NCBI GenBank assembly: GCA_030690945.1
Contig: JAUYFM010000016.1
Coordinates: forward strand, 1 to 63,931
DNA length: 63,931 nt
Origin: Smithellaceae bacterium
GTDB lineage: Bacteria; Desulfobacterota; Syntrophia; Syntrophales; Smithellaceae
Direction: 5' to 3'
How positions within the stretch are numbered: position 1 is the first letter of the stretch; every line of letters begins with the position of its first letter. Positions 48,591 through 57,971 of the stretch are shown in pieces. A program made the translations under genes and the position numbers. The notes under the pieces were generated by a model that was given only the letters and a program-made list of their open reading frames with translations, was not told the DNA's origin and ran no database searches.

Positions 48591-49913
48591 CTAATCATTA
48601 AGATACTTTTTGCTGATATACTCATTGTCCTTACCGATCTCGCTTGAGACCCATTTGACCCGGGGAGGCGACTCGGACATTTTCACAAAATTGGCGCTGA
48701 TGGTGTATTTCCCCAGTTTTTCATCCTCTACTTCCTGAAAGGCCTTGCGGATCTGCCACTGCTTGTTTTTCATCGCCTCTTCCGGTGTCATAAGCTTCAT
48801 GACAATCGGCACACCGCCGCCCCGCCACTTGGACCGTGCGGATCTTTTGCTGTAATTCAAAGCCATTTTAACCAGCTCATCGCTGGTGAATTGAAGCGTT
48901 TTTTCCTCGATAATCTTATGCAGGTGCAGCGCCTGTTCCAGAATGTCGGGGATGCGGTCCGACGAATAGCGCCAATCGTCTTCCTGTTCCCAGAGACCGA
49001 GAATTTTTAAGAGTGCGCGAAAATCATGATCACGGGGCGCGGCGATCGCTACAAAGCCGTCTTTGCATTTCCAGTGTCCATAAGGATACAAAATGAAATC
49101 CAGGACGCCGATACGCGGGCGCGCTTTTTCCCAGGTAAAACCGATAGTGGCCGGCATGCCGACCATGGAAGAATAGGCGTCCATCCCGGCGACGTCCACC
49201 ATCTGACCCTGGCCGGTGTTTTGCCGGTGAATCAGGGCGACCGTGCCGCCGAGAGCTGCGGAAAGCCCGGAGACATACCAACCGGCCCACATGCCGCCGC
49301 GCAGAGGCCAGTTCTTGGGTTCGGGTTCATTGGGCGTCCCGCCCATTTGCGCGGGTAGTCCGGAACCCGCTTGTGAGGTAATATCCGTATCCGGCATGTT
49401 AGCGGATTCTTTAGCTTTATCCGTGTATTGCCCGTATGCGGAAAGCGCGATATAAACCAATCCCGGGTTATCCACACTTAGTTGACGGTAGCCGATTCCC
49501 CAGCCGTCCATCTCGCCGGGTGCGAAGCTTTCGATCACCACCGCTGCTTTTTTGGCGAGTTTTGCGAAAACTTTCCTGTCTTCGGGATTATTTTTAATAT
49601 CGAGCGTCATGTATCGTTTGTTGCGTCCCTCGAACATAAACGGGATTCCCACCCCTTGGACCGTGACGCCGAAGGGTGTAATCTGGCGCGCCGGATCGCC
49701 ATCCGCCGGCTCAATTTTGATAACCTCCGCTCCAAACTCGGCCAGAAAACTTGCGCAGATAATGCCTGCGAAGTTGGCCGAACTGACATCGAGCACCAAA
49801 ATGTCATCGAGCACTTCCGGCTTTCCTTCGGCGTTCATCATTTCGGCCAGGATTTTCCCCCGGTCACTGCCCTTGGCCGCGTGTCGAGTATAAATTTCTT
49901 CCTTCGGGCTCAT
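48591..49913 (-). CDS. CaiB/BaiF-family (type III) CoA-transferase, second of pair
   Basis: The 440-residue protein is a type III CoA-transferase: VLDVSSANFAGIICASFLAEFGAEVIKIEP near the N-terminus, then FAPGEMDGWGIGYRQLSVDNPGLVYIALSAYGQ. The catalytic Asp is predicted in MPDTDITSQAGSG. It overlaps the preceding CaiB gene by 4 bp, so the two are translationally coupled and may form a heteromer, as in some benzylsuccinate or succinyl-CoA transferases. It lies inside the Liv-type importer operon. Confidence 0.92.
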   Translation of the reverse strand: MSPKEEIYTRHAAKGSDRGKILAEMMNAEGKPEVLDDILVLDVSSANFAGIICASFLAEFGAEVIKIEPADGDPARQITPFGVTVQGVGIPFMFEGRNKRYMTLDIKNNPEDRKVFAKLAKKAAVVIESFAPGEMDGWGIGYRQLSVDNPGLVYIALSAYGQYTDKAKESANMPDTDITSQAGSGLPAQMGGTPNEPEPKNWPLRGGMWAGWYVSGLSAALGGTVALIHRQNTGQGQMVDVAGMDAYSSMVGMPATIGFTWEKARPRIGVLDFILYPYGHWKCKDGFVAIAAPRDHDFRALLKILGLWEQEDDWRYSSDRIPDILEQALHLHKIIEEKTLQFTSDELVKMALNYSKRSARSKWRGGGVPIVMKLMTPEEAMKNKQWQIRKAFQEVEDEKLGKYTISANFVKMSESPPRVKWVSSEIGKDNEYISKKYLND

Positions 49914-51265
49914 TTTCTAACCTCTTTTCCGTAGTTATAGATGGGGTCCTCGCTCAGATTATAATAGACAGGTGGTTTCAGTCCCGGCCTGTCGTCAAAT
50001 GTCCCGATGACTTTTTTCTTTTCCAGGTCCTGAATTTCCTCTTCCGACATCCCCAGAAACTTCTTGAGCACAAGGCGGTTATGATAACCGAGCGGCCGCG
50101 CCAGCCACTTGGTACGCGAGGGCGTGCCGGAGAGCTGAGCGGATGGGCCGGCAATCACCAAATTGCCGTAAACATCGTCCTTGAAAAGAACGACACTGCC
50201 CCGCTTACGTCGCCACTCGTCATAAGCGATGGAATAGTCGTCCGCCACTTCAGCAGCCGGGAATCCTTTTTCATCGGCCAGCTTGACGATATCGGCGCAG
50301 GATTGCGACTTGACCCAATCGACCGCCATTGCGGTCAGCGCTTTGGCGTTTTCAGGCTTTAATCTTTCCAGCGTACTGGCAAAACGCGGATCCGTGGCCC
50401 ATTCGGCCTTGCCTATGGCACCGGCAAAGTTTTTGAACTGATCAGCCGTCGCGCAGGCCAATGCCAGAAACTTGTCGTCGGCTGTTTTAAAGATGGATGC
50501 CGGCATCATGGTAGGATCTGTGTTTCCCGTGCGCCCGATCGCTTCTTTTGTTACCGAATGATACGTGTAATGATACAGAAGACGCATCAGACCCTCGGTT
50601 TGGGCCATATCAATATATTGCCCCTTGCCGGTTTTCTTGCGGTGATAAAGGGCCATTAAGATCGCCAGAGCGCCGAAATTGCCGGGAACGAAATCACCGA
50701 CGTAGTCCGGCAGTTTGTAATAAATATCCGTATCCGGATAGCCGTTTAAGGTCAGCACACCGCTGGCGCCCTGGGCCAGCAGATCCCAGCCGGGGAAATA
50801 GCGCATCGGACCAAACTGGCCGTAAGTGGAACAGCTTAAGAAGACGATTTTGGGATTAATCTGTGATATCTTTTCATAACCGATGCCCCACGCATCCGCC
50901 GTGCCGGGCGCGAAGTTTTCAATGACTACGTCCGCTTCTTCGGCCATTTTATAGATAAGCTCCTTGGACTGTTTCAACTGGAGATTAACCGAAAGAAAAT
51001 ACTTATTTTTTGTGATATTATGCCAAATCGGATTCGAGTGCTTCCAGTATTTCCCCCAGTAGGTCGCCGGCCGCCAGAGATCACCGTAAAAAGGCAACTC
51101 CAGTTTAATGACTTCTGCGCCGTAATCCGCAAGCAGCCTTGCCGCAATCGGTCCGAAGATCACGTGAGAGAAATCCAGCACCCGAATGCCTTTGAGCGCT
51201 TCGGGCTTTTGGCTTGCCTCGTCGGGATTGAAAAGTTTTGCCGTATAAGAAAAATAATCTTCCAT
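49910..51265 (-). CDS. CaiB/BaiF-family (type III) CoA-transferase, first of pair
   Basis: The 451-residue protein has the type III pattern: VLDFSHVIFGPIAARLLADYGAEVIKLE, NFAPGTADAWGIGYEKISQINPKIVFLS, and GWDLLAQGASG with the predicted catalytic Asp. Its stop overlaps the start of the second CaiB gene (4 bp), and its own start is 2 bases from the livF stop. This order (transport, then CoA transfer) suggests uptake of a carboxylate followed at once by CoA activation from a CoA donor. Which acid is unknown. Confidence 0.92.
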   Translation of the reverse strand: MEDYFSYTAKLFNPDEASQKPEALKGIRVLDFSHVIFGPIAARLLADYGAEVIKLELPFYGDLWRPATYWGKYWKHSNPIWHNITKNKYFLSVNLQLKQSKELIYKMAEEADVVIENFAPGTADAWGIGYEKISQINPKIVFLSCSTYGQFGPMRYFPGWDLLAQGASGVLTLNGYPDTDIYYKLPDYVGDFVPGNFGALAILMALYHRKKTGKGQYIDMAQTEGLMRLLYHYTYHSVTKEAIGRTGNTDPTMMPASIFKTADDKFLALACATADQFKNFAGAIGKAEWATDPRFASTLERLKPENAKALTAMAVDWVKSQSCADIVKLADEKGFPAAEVADDYSIAYDEWRRKRGSVVLFKDDVYGNLVIAGPSAQLSGTPSRTKWLARPLGYHNRLVLKKFLGMSEEEIQDLEKKKVIGTFDDRPGLKPPVYYNLSEDPIYNYGKEVRK

Positions 51266-51267
51266 TG

Positions 51268-51972
51268 CTATCTCCCTAAATATGCCTTTTTCACCAGATT
51301 GTTCTTCATCAGATCCTTACCGCTTCCCTCCAGCACAATTCTTCCTTCCTGAATAATGTAGCCGCGATCAGCCAGCTGCAGGGCACGCAGCACGTTTTGT
51401 TCGGTGAGTAAAATCGTCAGCCCCGTTTCCCTGAGTTTGCCAAGGGTTTCGTAAACACTATCGACGATCAGCGGAGCCAGACCAATCGAGGGTTCATCGA
51501 CCATTAAAAGATGTGGGATGGCCATCAGTCCCCGGCCAATTTTCAGCATCTGCTGCTCGCCTCCGGAAAGCAGACGCGCGGCCATGTTGCATCGCTCCTT
51601 GAGAATCGGAAACAGGCTATAGACATATTCCATGGTTTTTTTTCTTTTGGCCCAGGCTGTTTTCCGATAAGCACCCAGCAGAAGATTTTCCCTGACGGTC
51701 ATAAAAGGAAAGCTTTTCATTCCTTCCGGAACCTGCACAATGCCTCGATCCACAATTTTATGCGACGGCAAACCCTGAATGGCTTCATCACGAAAAATTA
51801 CTCTGCCGCTGGTAGGCTTCATCATGCCCTGAATCACATTCAGAATCGTACTTTTCCCGGTGCCGTTGGAACCCAGGATGGTCACAATTTCCGATTGCCG
51901 GACATTGAAACTGACGCCATGCAACGCCGGAATGACACCGAAAGACGCGCTTATTTCATTAACTTCAAGCAT
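51268..51972 (-). CDS. livF: Liv-type ABC transporter ATP-binding protein LivF
   Basis: The 234-residue ATPase has Walker A GSNGTGKST (about 34-42), Q-loop, the LSGGEQQMLKIGRGL signature and Walker B LLMVDEPSIGLAP. This order and size are typical of LivF. It starts 8 bp inside the end of livG and is followed 2 bases later by the first CaiB gene. It powers import through LivH/LivM. Confidence 0.94.
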   Translation of the reverse strand: MLEVNEISASFGVIPALHGVSFNVRQSEIVTILGSNGTGKSTILNVIQGMMKPTSGRVIFRDEAIQGLPSHKIVDRGIVQVPEGMKSFPFMTVRENLLLGAYRKTAWAKRKKTMEYVYSLFPILKERCNMAARLLSGGEQQMLKIGRGLMAIPHLLMVDEPSIGLAPLIVDSVYETLGKLRETGLTILLTEQNVLRALQLADRGYIIQEGRIVLEGSGKDLMKNNLVKKAYLGR

Positions 51973-52711
51973 ATTCCCTCCACCCTCTACCCAGGTACGC
52001 TTCGATCACATCATCATTATTGACCACCTCATCCGGTGTGCCTTCCGCTAATTTGGCGCCGTAATTGATGGCGACAATCCGGTCGGCTGCTTCCATTAAA
52101 ACCGCCATGACATGCTCAATCCAGAAGATGGTGACGCCGAATTGCTCTTTGGCCCGGGCGATCATATGGATGGCATTCTTGGCTTCGCCGGGGTTGAGGC
52201 CGGCCATGACCTCGTCGATAAACAGCAGTTGGGGCGTGGTAGCCAGAGCGCGCGCCAGCTCCAGCATTCTCAGTTCGTAGAAGGTCAGATCGCGTGCCAG
52301 GATATTGCGTTTGCTGAAGAGGCCGACAAATTCCAGATAATGCGTTGCATCGTACATGGCGTCCTGAAAACTCTGATTGATCCTTTTTTTGCCGGCAATG
52401 GAACTGGCCAGAACACTGGTCAGCGCCGTCAATTCCGGGAAGGGACGCGGAATCTGATAGGTGCGGGCAAGCCCCATATACGCTCTTTGATGCGGCTTCA
52501 TATCCGTGATATCCACACCGTTCATTTCAATTTTACCGGACGTAGCGGGAAGATAACCCGTCAAACAATTGACCACTGTGGATTTACCAGCGCCGTTAGG
52601 ACCGATAAATCCCAGCGTTTCTCCTTTGTGAATTTCAAAGGAGACATCGTTCACCGCCACGATCCCTCCGAAACGTTTGACCAGATTGCTCACTTTAATT
52701 AATGGAGTCAT
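51965..52711 (-). CDS. livG: Liv-type ABC transporter ATP-binding protein LivG
   Basis: From the ATG at 52711 (GGAGGTAACC upstream) the protein has 248 residues; the longer open frame to 53017 overlaps livM and is rejected. Walker A GPNGAGKST, the LivG-specific TDMKPHQRAYMGLARTYQIP stretch, Walker B LLFIDEVMAGLNPGE and the C-terminal YLGRG-like end (AYLGRGWREYA) are present. The signature region reads LTFYELRMLELARAL instead of LSGGQQ, a common LivG relaxation. It pairs with LivF. Confidence 0.93.
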   Translation of the reverse strand: MTPLIKVSNLVKRFGGIVAVNDVSFEIHKGETLGFIGPNGAGKSTVVNCLTGYLPATSGKIEMNGVDITDMKPHQRAYMGLARTYQIPRPFPELTALTSVLASSIAGKKRINQSFQDAMYDATHYLEFVGLFSKRNILARDLTFYELRMLELARALATTPQLLFIDEVMAGLNPGEAKNAIHMIARAKEQFGVTIFWIEHVMAVLMEAADRIVAINYGAKLAEGTPDEVVNNDDVIEAYLGRGWREYA

Positions 52712-52713
52712 GG

Positions 52714-53754
52714 TTACCTCCGCACATGAATGGTTGGCAAATATTCGCGATAACGGCGCTTTCGATAAAGGCCAAATAAACCTTCCGGAAGGGCAAACAA
52801 CAGAGCCAGCAGAATAATAGGGAACAACACCGGCTGGATCGGCCCCATATATCGAATCAGCAGCATCTCCAGGAAAGAGACAAAATAGCCGCCGACCACG
52901 CAGCCGAAAATCTGGGCTCGTCCGCCGATCATCAGCACCAGCAGAATCTTCAGCATAAACGTCAGCGGCAGATAAGTAATGCCGGCAAACGAACTGAAGT
53001 AATGGGCGTAAAACCATCCGATGATACCAACCATGGTCGAGGCGGCAACAAACGCGATAATTTTAACCTTGTTGATATTGATGCCGATGGAATGGGCGAC
53101 GTCCTCATCATCATTGATCGCCGCCATGAGCAAGCCGTAGCGCGACTTGAGAACTTTGTTGATAACCCACAAATAGGCAAACATGATGACCGTGGAAAGA
53201 TAGCCGATGATCAGAAAATTGTTTTTGGCGTTGCCGGTGTCCAGAAGCGGCACGATGCCGAAGAGACCGGTATCGCCTTTGAAAATATCGGTATAGATGA
53301 AGGTCACTTCCAGGAAAACCAGCGGCAAAAGCAGTGTCAGGAGGACATAATAAAGACCCCGCGCCATGATGACCAGCGGGCTGAATAAAAAAGCCGCGAT
53401 CATCGTCATCAGAATGGCAAACGGTAGGGTGGTCAGCGGCCCCCAGCCGTAAGCGATGCTGAGTAGAGCAGCCGTATAGCCTCCCACACCGATGTAAAAT
53501 TGAGGGCCGAAGTTCATGCGTCCCGTCCCGATGGTCATCAGCGCCAGGGGCATCGCGATGGCGGCGTAGATATTGGCCGAAATCATCGTATTGATCAGGC
53601 CGGGGCTGACAAAGTAGCATACCGTTGGAGCAATAAAAAGAAGGGCGACCCAGATCAGCGTGTTGCGCCAATAGCGCGGCTCCAGAACCCATTCCCATTT
53701 TTTCGTTCCAAGCCGGATAACAATGCGGTCTCTCTTTAATTCCATTTCTACCAT
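52714..53754 (-). CDS. livM: Liv-type ABC transporter permease LivM
   Basis: The 346-residue membrane protein has about 9-10 transmembrane helices and the LivM-type motifs NLYAAIAMPLALMTIGTGRMNFGP-like (SANIYAAIAMPLALMTIGTG) and the EAA-like loop around SIGININKVKIIAFVAAS. It forms the import channel with LivH. It overlaps livH by 7 bp and is 2 bases before livG, so all are one operon. The fourth codon (MELKRDR) is an alternative start. Confidence 0.92.
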   Translation of the reverse strand: MVEMELKRDRIVIRLGTKKWEWVLEPRYWRNTLIWVALLFIAPTVCYFVSPGLINTMISANIYAAIAMPLALMTIGTGRMNFGPQFYIGVGGYTAALLSIAYGWGPLTTLPFAILMTMIAAFLFSPLVIMARGLYYVLLTLLLPLVFLEVTFIYTDIFKGDTGLFGIVPLLDTGNAKNNFLIIGYLSTVIMFAYLWVINKVLKSRYGLLMAAINDDEDVAHSIGININKVKIIAFVAASTMVGIIGWFYAHYFSSFAGITYLPLTFMLKILLVLMIGGRAQIFGCVVGGYFVSFLEMLLIRYMGPIQPVLFPIILLALLFALPEGLFGLYRKRRYREYLPTIHVRR

Positions 53755-54623
53755 AACGACTCACTCCTTGCTAAGCCTTGGGGTCGAATAACCAAAATAA
53801 CCATGACAAGAATCAATGCCGACAAATTCATGAAGCGCGGCTCTCCAATAACAAAACAGACGATGGCGTGGGTAAATCCGATTAAAAAACTGGCCATGAT
53901 CGTGCCTTTAATGTTACCCAAACCGCCTAAAACTGCGATGAGGATCGCGGTAACCATATACATCCCGCCCATGCCCGGCTCGATCGACCAGACCGGTGAG
54001 ACAATGAGCATCCCGATAATGACGGGCAAAAGGACGATCATCATCGTAAACATATAGAGCGTTTCAACATTGATGCCGACAATTTTTGACGAGTAAATGT
54101 CCTGGGACAAAGCCCGGATGGCCATACCGGTTTTTGTTTTAACAAAGAAGAAAACGAACGCACCGGTCAGCGCGAGAGCGATCACGGCGCCGACCATCAG
54201 CTGCTTGGGCACCACCACGTCCCAGAATTGGAACGTGCCGGCCATCAGCGTTGTTTCCAGATAAACACCCGCCTGAACCGGATAAAAATAATTGCACGCC
54301 TGCTCAACAATCAAGCCCACCAGGAGCAGCGCCGTCAGAAGAACATCCTCGGTTGTGAGATATTTTTTAATCATGCCTTTGTAAATGAGGATGGAGACAA
54401 TAAATTGAACCACGACCATGCCTAAAATGGAAGGGATCAGAGGCCAATCGAGCGCCGACATAAACATCCAAGTGCCGTATATCGTGAGAGGGAAGATATA
54501 AGCGTATCCGAGATGAAAAATCCGCAGCACTCCGCAGATCAGAGAGAAACCCAGGGCAATCAGAAGATAAATTGAACCCAGCACAAAAGTAAAAACGACA
54601 ACACTCTGAATATAAGTCCACAT
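53748..54623 (-). CDS. livH: Liv-type ABC transporter permease LivH
   Basis: The 291-residue protein has about 8 transmembrane helices with the LivH-like opening (GSIYLLIALGFSLICGVLRI) and the conserved loop MAIRALSQDIYSSKIVGIN, where LivH usually reads RACAED. It also has the GGLGNIKGTIMASFLIG motif. It is the first gene of the minus-strand operon livH-livM-livG-livF-caiB-caiB-binding protein. The promoter should lie in the 550 bp gap upstream. Confidence 0.92.
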   Translation of the reverse strand: MWTYIQSVVVFTFVLGSIYLLIALGFSLICGVLRIFHLGYAYIFPLTIYGTWMFMSALDWPLIPSILGMVVVQFIVSILIYKGMIKKYLTTEDVLLTALLLVGLIVEQACNYFYPVQAGVYLETTLMAGTFQFWDVVVPKQLMVGAVIALALTGAFVFFFVKTKTGMAIRALSQDIYSSKIVGINVETLYMFTMMIVLLPVIIGMLIVSPVWSIEPGMGGMYMVTAILIAVLGGLGNIKGTIMASFLIGFTHAIVCFVIGEPRFMNLSALILVMVILVIRPQGLARSESLW

Positions 54624-55176
54624 GCCTTTTCACCCTCTATGAATAGATCTAAAATTTTTTCATAACAACGATCATGAAAAGTTCCCGAAATTCCCGGAAA
54701 CCACTTCTTGCGCTTCGATCAGCGCTGGCTAACATGAAATCCAGCACGCCGGGTAAAGACACAAAAAACAATCGTAACCAAACAGAGCCGGTGCAATTGT
54801 TGTCGAAAAAATTGTAACAATGATCTTTGATGCTTGTTGAAAGATTGAAAATATTTGAAAATATATTTGGCTGGCGTTAAACCCTGACGGGAATCACGCG
54901 GATTGATCTCGGCATTGACGATACTACGTTGAGGCGGAAAATACTTCGCGAACACAAGGCCTCCAAAGCTTTTAGATTTTGAATCTGTTCCATTTTCGGG
55001 GAAACCGTTTGGCAATAAATTCTGCAAGTCGGCTCCCCAGGATCATATTTTTTCAGCTGCTTTGAAATGGTTCACATAAAATATTTGCATCATGTTAAAA
55101 AATGCGAAAGCGGTTTAGTTACTAAAACATGTTGTTTTTTTTGTCAACGAAAAAATAACTTAGAAAATATTTTTTT
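54624..55176. other. 553 bp noncoding stretch upstream of the liv operon
   Basis: No convincing gene is seen. A 102-codon open frame on the minus strand (54719-55027) has no Shine-Dalgarno sequence, unusual composition and no recognisable motif. The stretch is AT-rich from 55060 on and should contain the liv operon promoter and any regulator site. A partial dyad, TTCCCGAAATTCCCGGAA, is at about 54679-54696. I cannot identify a riboswitch. Confidence 0.4.
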
Positions 55177-55404
55177 TCAAAGCGACATTATTTCAAAGAA
55201 ATCCAGTTTTCCTTGCAGAATATTTTCCAACAGATTTCTGTCGGACAGATTGAAACGCAAGCAGACGCCGCAGTCGGAACTGAGATGACGTGGCACGGGA
55301 ATGAGCTTGCAGGAAATATTTTGAGCCTTGATGATCTTTTCGGCACGCAGCGCGTGACTTATGGATGCAAACAAAACGACAGCATGGGATGAGGAATCGG
55401 TCAT
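55177..55404 (-). CDS. DUF3343 protein (putative sulfur/selenium carrier)
   Basis: This 75-residue protein belongs to the DUF3343 type: HAVVLFASISHALRAEKIIK, then LIPVPRHLSSDCGVCLRF. The Cys pair in DCGVC is the probable functional site. Members are encoded with YedE transporters, TusA/YedF proteins and a distinct cysteine desulfurase family in selenium-using or sulfur-handling anaerobes, as here. It follows the desulfurase gene by about 27 bases on the same strand. Function is inferred from context. Confidence 0.85.
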   Translation of the reverse strand: MTDSSSHAVVLFASISHALRAEKIIKAQNISCKLIPVPRHLSSDCGVCLRFNLSDRNLLENILQGKLDFFEIMSL

Positions 55405-55431
55405 TGGCGAAACATTTATCCTTTCAAAAGA

Positions 55432-56589
55432 TCAGCGATTTATAAGCCCGACAACAGCCCGAGCGGCGTAATCCGCATCCTCATTTGTATTGAGAAAACC
55501 GAAACTGAAACGAACCGTCCCTTGCGGAAATGTCCCGATGGTCCGGTGGGCCGACGGCGCGCAGTGCAAACCCGGCCGACACAGAATGCCCCATTTTTCT
55601 TCAAAGTAAAGAGCGGCATCCGACGGCATGATATCCCGGACGTTAAACGACACAACCGCGGTTTGTCCGGCGGCATTATTCGGACCATAAACGACGACAC
55701 GATCTCTTAATGCTATCATGTGATCCAGAAAACGGGCCGTTAATTGTTCTTCTTTCGCCCGAATCACTGCGATGGTCTTCCCGCTAATAAAGTCCGCTCC
55801 CGCCCCCAGACCGGCAATGCCTATGGTGTTGGGCGTGCCGCTTTCATACTTGTCCGGCATAAAATCCGGCTGCTCTTCAAATTCAGAGCGGCTGCCCGTT
55901 CCGCCCATCATAAGCGGTGGAATATTTTTCTCCAGCCCTTTGCGGATATAAAGCCCTCCTGTGCCCTGTGGCCCATAGAGTGATTTATGGCCGGTAAAAG
56001 CCAAAATATCAATTTTCATTCTCTGCACATCGACCGGCAAAGCGCCCGCTGTTTGCGATGCGTCCACACAAAAAATAATGTCGCCTTGCTCCTTAAGCCG
56101 TAAACCAACCGCTTCAATCGGGAAAATCGTTCCCGTCACATTGGAAGCGTGCGTCAGAACAACCATTCTGGTTTCATTCCGAACGGCTTTGCTGATATCA
56201 TCGGGATCAAGTTCGCCGCGCGGAGAGCAGGGAATCACCGATACGCTCGCACCCTGCGATTCAAGAAATCGCAATGGCCTCATCACGGAGTTATGTTCCA
56301 TGGAGCTGGTAATGATATGGTCGCCCGGCTTGAGCACGCCCAGCAGGGCGATGTTGAGCGCTTCCGTGGAATTTTTCGTCAGAGCGAGGCACAGCGGGTC
56401 ATCGATGTTGAAAAGGCGAGCCAATATTTCACGCGTTTCGTAAACAATGCGCCCGGCGTCGATGGAACGGCCATGTCCGGAACGTCCGGGATTGGCGCCG
56501 ATGGCTTGCTGATAAGAAATCATCGCCGCAAGCATCGCATCCGGTTTGGGAAACGACGTTGCGGCGTTATCCAAGTAAATTGTTTTCAT
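55432..56589 (-). CDS. Cysteine desulfurase-family aminotransferase class V (TIGR01977-like)
   Basis: The 385-residue PLP enzyme has YLDNAATSFPKPDAM at the N-terminus, the PLP-binding Lys in AFTGHKSLYGPQG (about 207) and the catalytic-Cys region RPGLHCAPSAHRTIG (about 342-356). It should release sulfur or selenium from cysteine or selenocysteine as a persulfide or perselenide. The YLDNAATSFPKP opening and GLHCAPSAH motif are those of the selD-associated subfamily rather than housekeeping IscS. It sits in the cluster YedE-TusA-desulfurase-DUF3343. SelD itself is not in the window. Confidence 0.9.
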   Translation of the reverse strand: MKTIYLDNAATSFPKPDAMLAAMISYQQAIGANPGRSGHGRSIDAGRIVYETREILARLFNIDDPLCLALTKNSTEALNIALLGVLKPGDHIITSSMEHNSVMRPLRFLESQGASVSVIPCSPRGELDPDDISKAVRNETRMVVLTHASNVTGTIFPIEAVGLRLKEQGDIIFCVDASQTAGALPVDVQRMKIDILAFTGHKSLYGPQGTGGLYIRKGLEKNIPPLMMGGTGSRSEFEEQPDFMPDKYESGTPNTIGIAGLGAGADFISGKTIAVIRAKEEQLTARFLDHMIALRDRVVVYGPNNAAGQTAVVSFNVRDIMPSDAALYFEEKWGILCRPGLHCAPSAHRTIGTFPQGTVRFSFGFLNTNEDADYAARAVVGLINR

Positions 56590-56616
56590 TGAAACTTTCC
56601 GTTCAACGGCGATCTT

Positions 56617-56832
56617 TTATGATTTGGCCGTCCGAATGATTATATCCGCCCCGTTTTGGCTGATGTCCACCTTCAGGCCGCGCCGCTTGATCAGGCGTGA
56701 GACATTTTCACGCGCGACTTCATTATCGACCAGAATTTCCAAATCCGCATTGCCGTCCGCCAAAGCCCGGTCGACTAAAACGACGGGCTGCGGACAGGAT
56801 AACCCTCGGGCGTCAATTTGTTTTGTGCTCAT
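56617..56832 (-). CDS. TusA/YedF-type sulfur carrier protein
   Basis: The 71-residue protein is a TusA-fold carrier with the Cys-Pro motif in GLSCPQPVVLVDRAL (Cys near 12) and the later DNEVARENVSRLIKRRG strand-helix part. It lacks the DsrE-like second domain of full YedF. It would receive sulfur or selenium from the desulfurase encoded 27 bases downstream, and may work with the YedE transporter encoded just upstream. Confidence 0.92.
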   Translation of the reverse strand: MSTKQIDARGLSCPQPVVLVDRALADGNADLEILVDNEVARENVSRLIKRRGLKVDISQNGADIIIRTAKS

Positions 56833-56854
56833 GTATTATTCTCCTTCCCGAAAA

Positions 56855-57934
56855 TCAAGCAACTATTTTGTCTCTCTGCGTAAATCCAATCACCAGACAG
56901 AAAATCAATCCGATGATCACGGCAGCAGGACCGAAAGCGGCCACGCCTTTGGGCGAACTGGCAATGGCAAAATTATGAGCAAACGCCGCGCCGACAATCA
57001 TGCCCATTGCAAAAATGGCCGCGTCCATGTCGCCTTCACCGGATAGAAAGAGCTGACGTCCCGGACATCCGCCCGCCAGAACAAACGCCAGTCCCGCAAG
57101 CGTCATGCCCAGAAAATTCCAGAGATGGTCGGTATGCGCAATCGGCTGCCCCTCAAAGCCGGGTTTGAACTGACCGAGAATCAAATTCATCACAAATGCA
57201 AAAACCAACAGCGCGGCCACACCGCTCACCAAATGAAAATCCCGAATCAGTATCATATCGCGAAACGCGCCCATCGTGCAGAACCGGCTGCGCTGCGCCA
57301 GCGCGCCGATAATCAAACCGGCAATGATGCTGATGATAATAGGCGCGTGCTGAGAACCAGGTCCTTTCACACTGGAAAAGATCGGACCGCCCGGCGTGAA
57401 GGAAACCTGAAAGACCAGCAAAAGAAAAAGGCCAACCATCAGCGCCGGGAAAATCCAGCCGCTGGCTTTCCTTTGCGGATAGGACCGCCCGAGGCTGAAA
57501 CCGTTTTTTAAAAGCAGAACGCCGATAAAAATTCCGAAAACCAGGCCCACCAGTCCCAGGATAGCGTTGCCGTCGCCGCCGGCCAGGCGTAAAAGCGTCC
57601 GCCAGGGACAACCTAAAAATACCAGCGCGCCCAACATCGCAAAAATGCCGAGGAAGAAACGAATTAAGGGTGAAGAACCGCCGCGCGGTTTGTACTCTCC
57701 GGCAAAAAGAGCCGCCGCAAAAGCCCCCAAAACAAACCCCATGATTTCGGGCCGGAGATACTGGACAACCTCCGCCCGGTGCAATCCCAGCGCTCCGGCA
57801 ATGTCTCGTTCAAAACAGGCCACGCAAATGCCCATATTGGGAGGATTGCCGAAATACTGAAGCAGCGCCGCACCGATGCCGATCACCGCTCCGACGACAA
57901 TAATCCCCGTGCGGGTTGCAAAAATATTTTTCAC
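56855..57934 (-). CDS. yedE: YedE/YeeE-family putative selenium/sulfur transporter
   Basis: The 359-residue membrane protein has about 9-10 helices and the paired YeeE/YedE motifs LGCPWRTLLRLAGGDGNA and GGCPGRQLFLSGEGD, each with the conserved Cys. RSRFCTMGAFRDM is a further family motif. Related proteins import thiosulfate; this subfamily is linked by gene neighbourhood to selenium. It leads the minus-strand cluster with tusA, desulfurase and DUF3343 genes. GGAGG lies upstream of the ATG. Confidence 0.9.
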   Translation of the reverse strand: MKNIFATRTGIIVVGAVIGIGAALLQYFGNPPNMGICVACFERDIAGALGLHRAEVVQYLRPEIMGFVLGAFAAALFAGEYKPRGGSSPLIRFFLGIFAMLGALVFLGCPWRTLLRLAGGDGNAILGLVGLVFGIFIGVLLLKNGFSLGRSYPQRKASGWIFPALMVGLFLLLVFQVSFTPGGPIFSSVKGPGSQHAPIIISIIAGLIIGALAQRSRFCTMGAFRDMILIRDFHLVSGVAALLVFAFVMNLILGQFKPGFEGQPIAHTDHLWNFLGMTLAGLAFVLAGGCPGRQLFLSGEGDMDAAIFAMGMIVGAAFAHNFAIASSPKGVAAFGPAAVIIGLIFCLVIGFTQRDKIVA

Positions 57935-57971
57935 TTTAAAAACCTCCTCCTGGAAAAGTTAACAACGTATT

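Noticed and set aside
51965-53017. Longer livG with a 102-residue N-terminal extension
   Set aside because: The extension is an alternate frame of livM; the ATG at 52711 has an ideal Shine-Dalgarno sequence and a standard LivG N-terminus.
54719-55027. 102-codon open frame upstream of the liv operon
   Set aside because: No Shine-Dalgarno sequence, no recognisable motif, and it lies in the region expected to hold the operon promoter.
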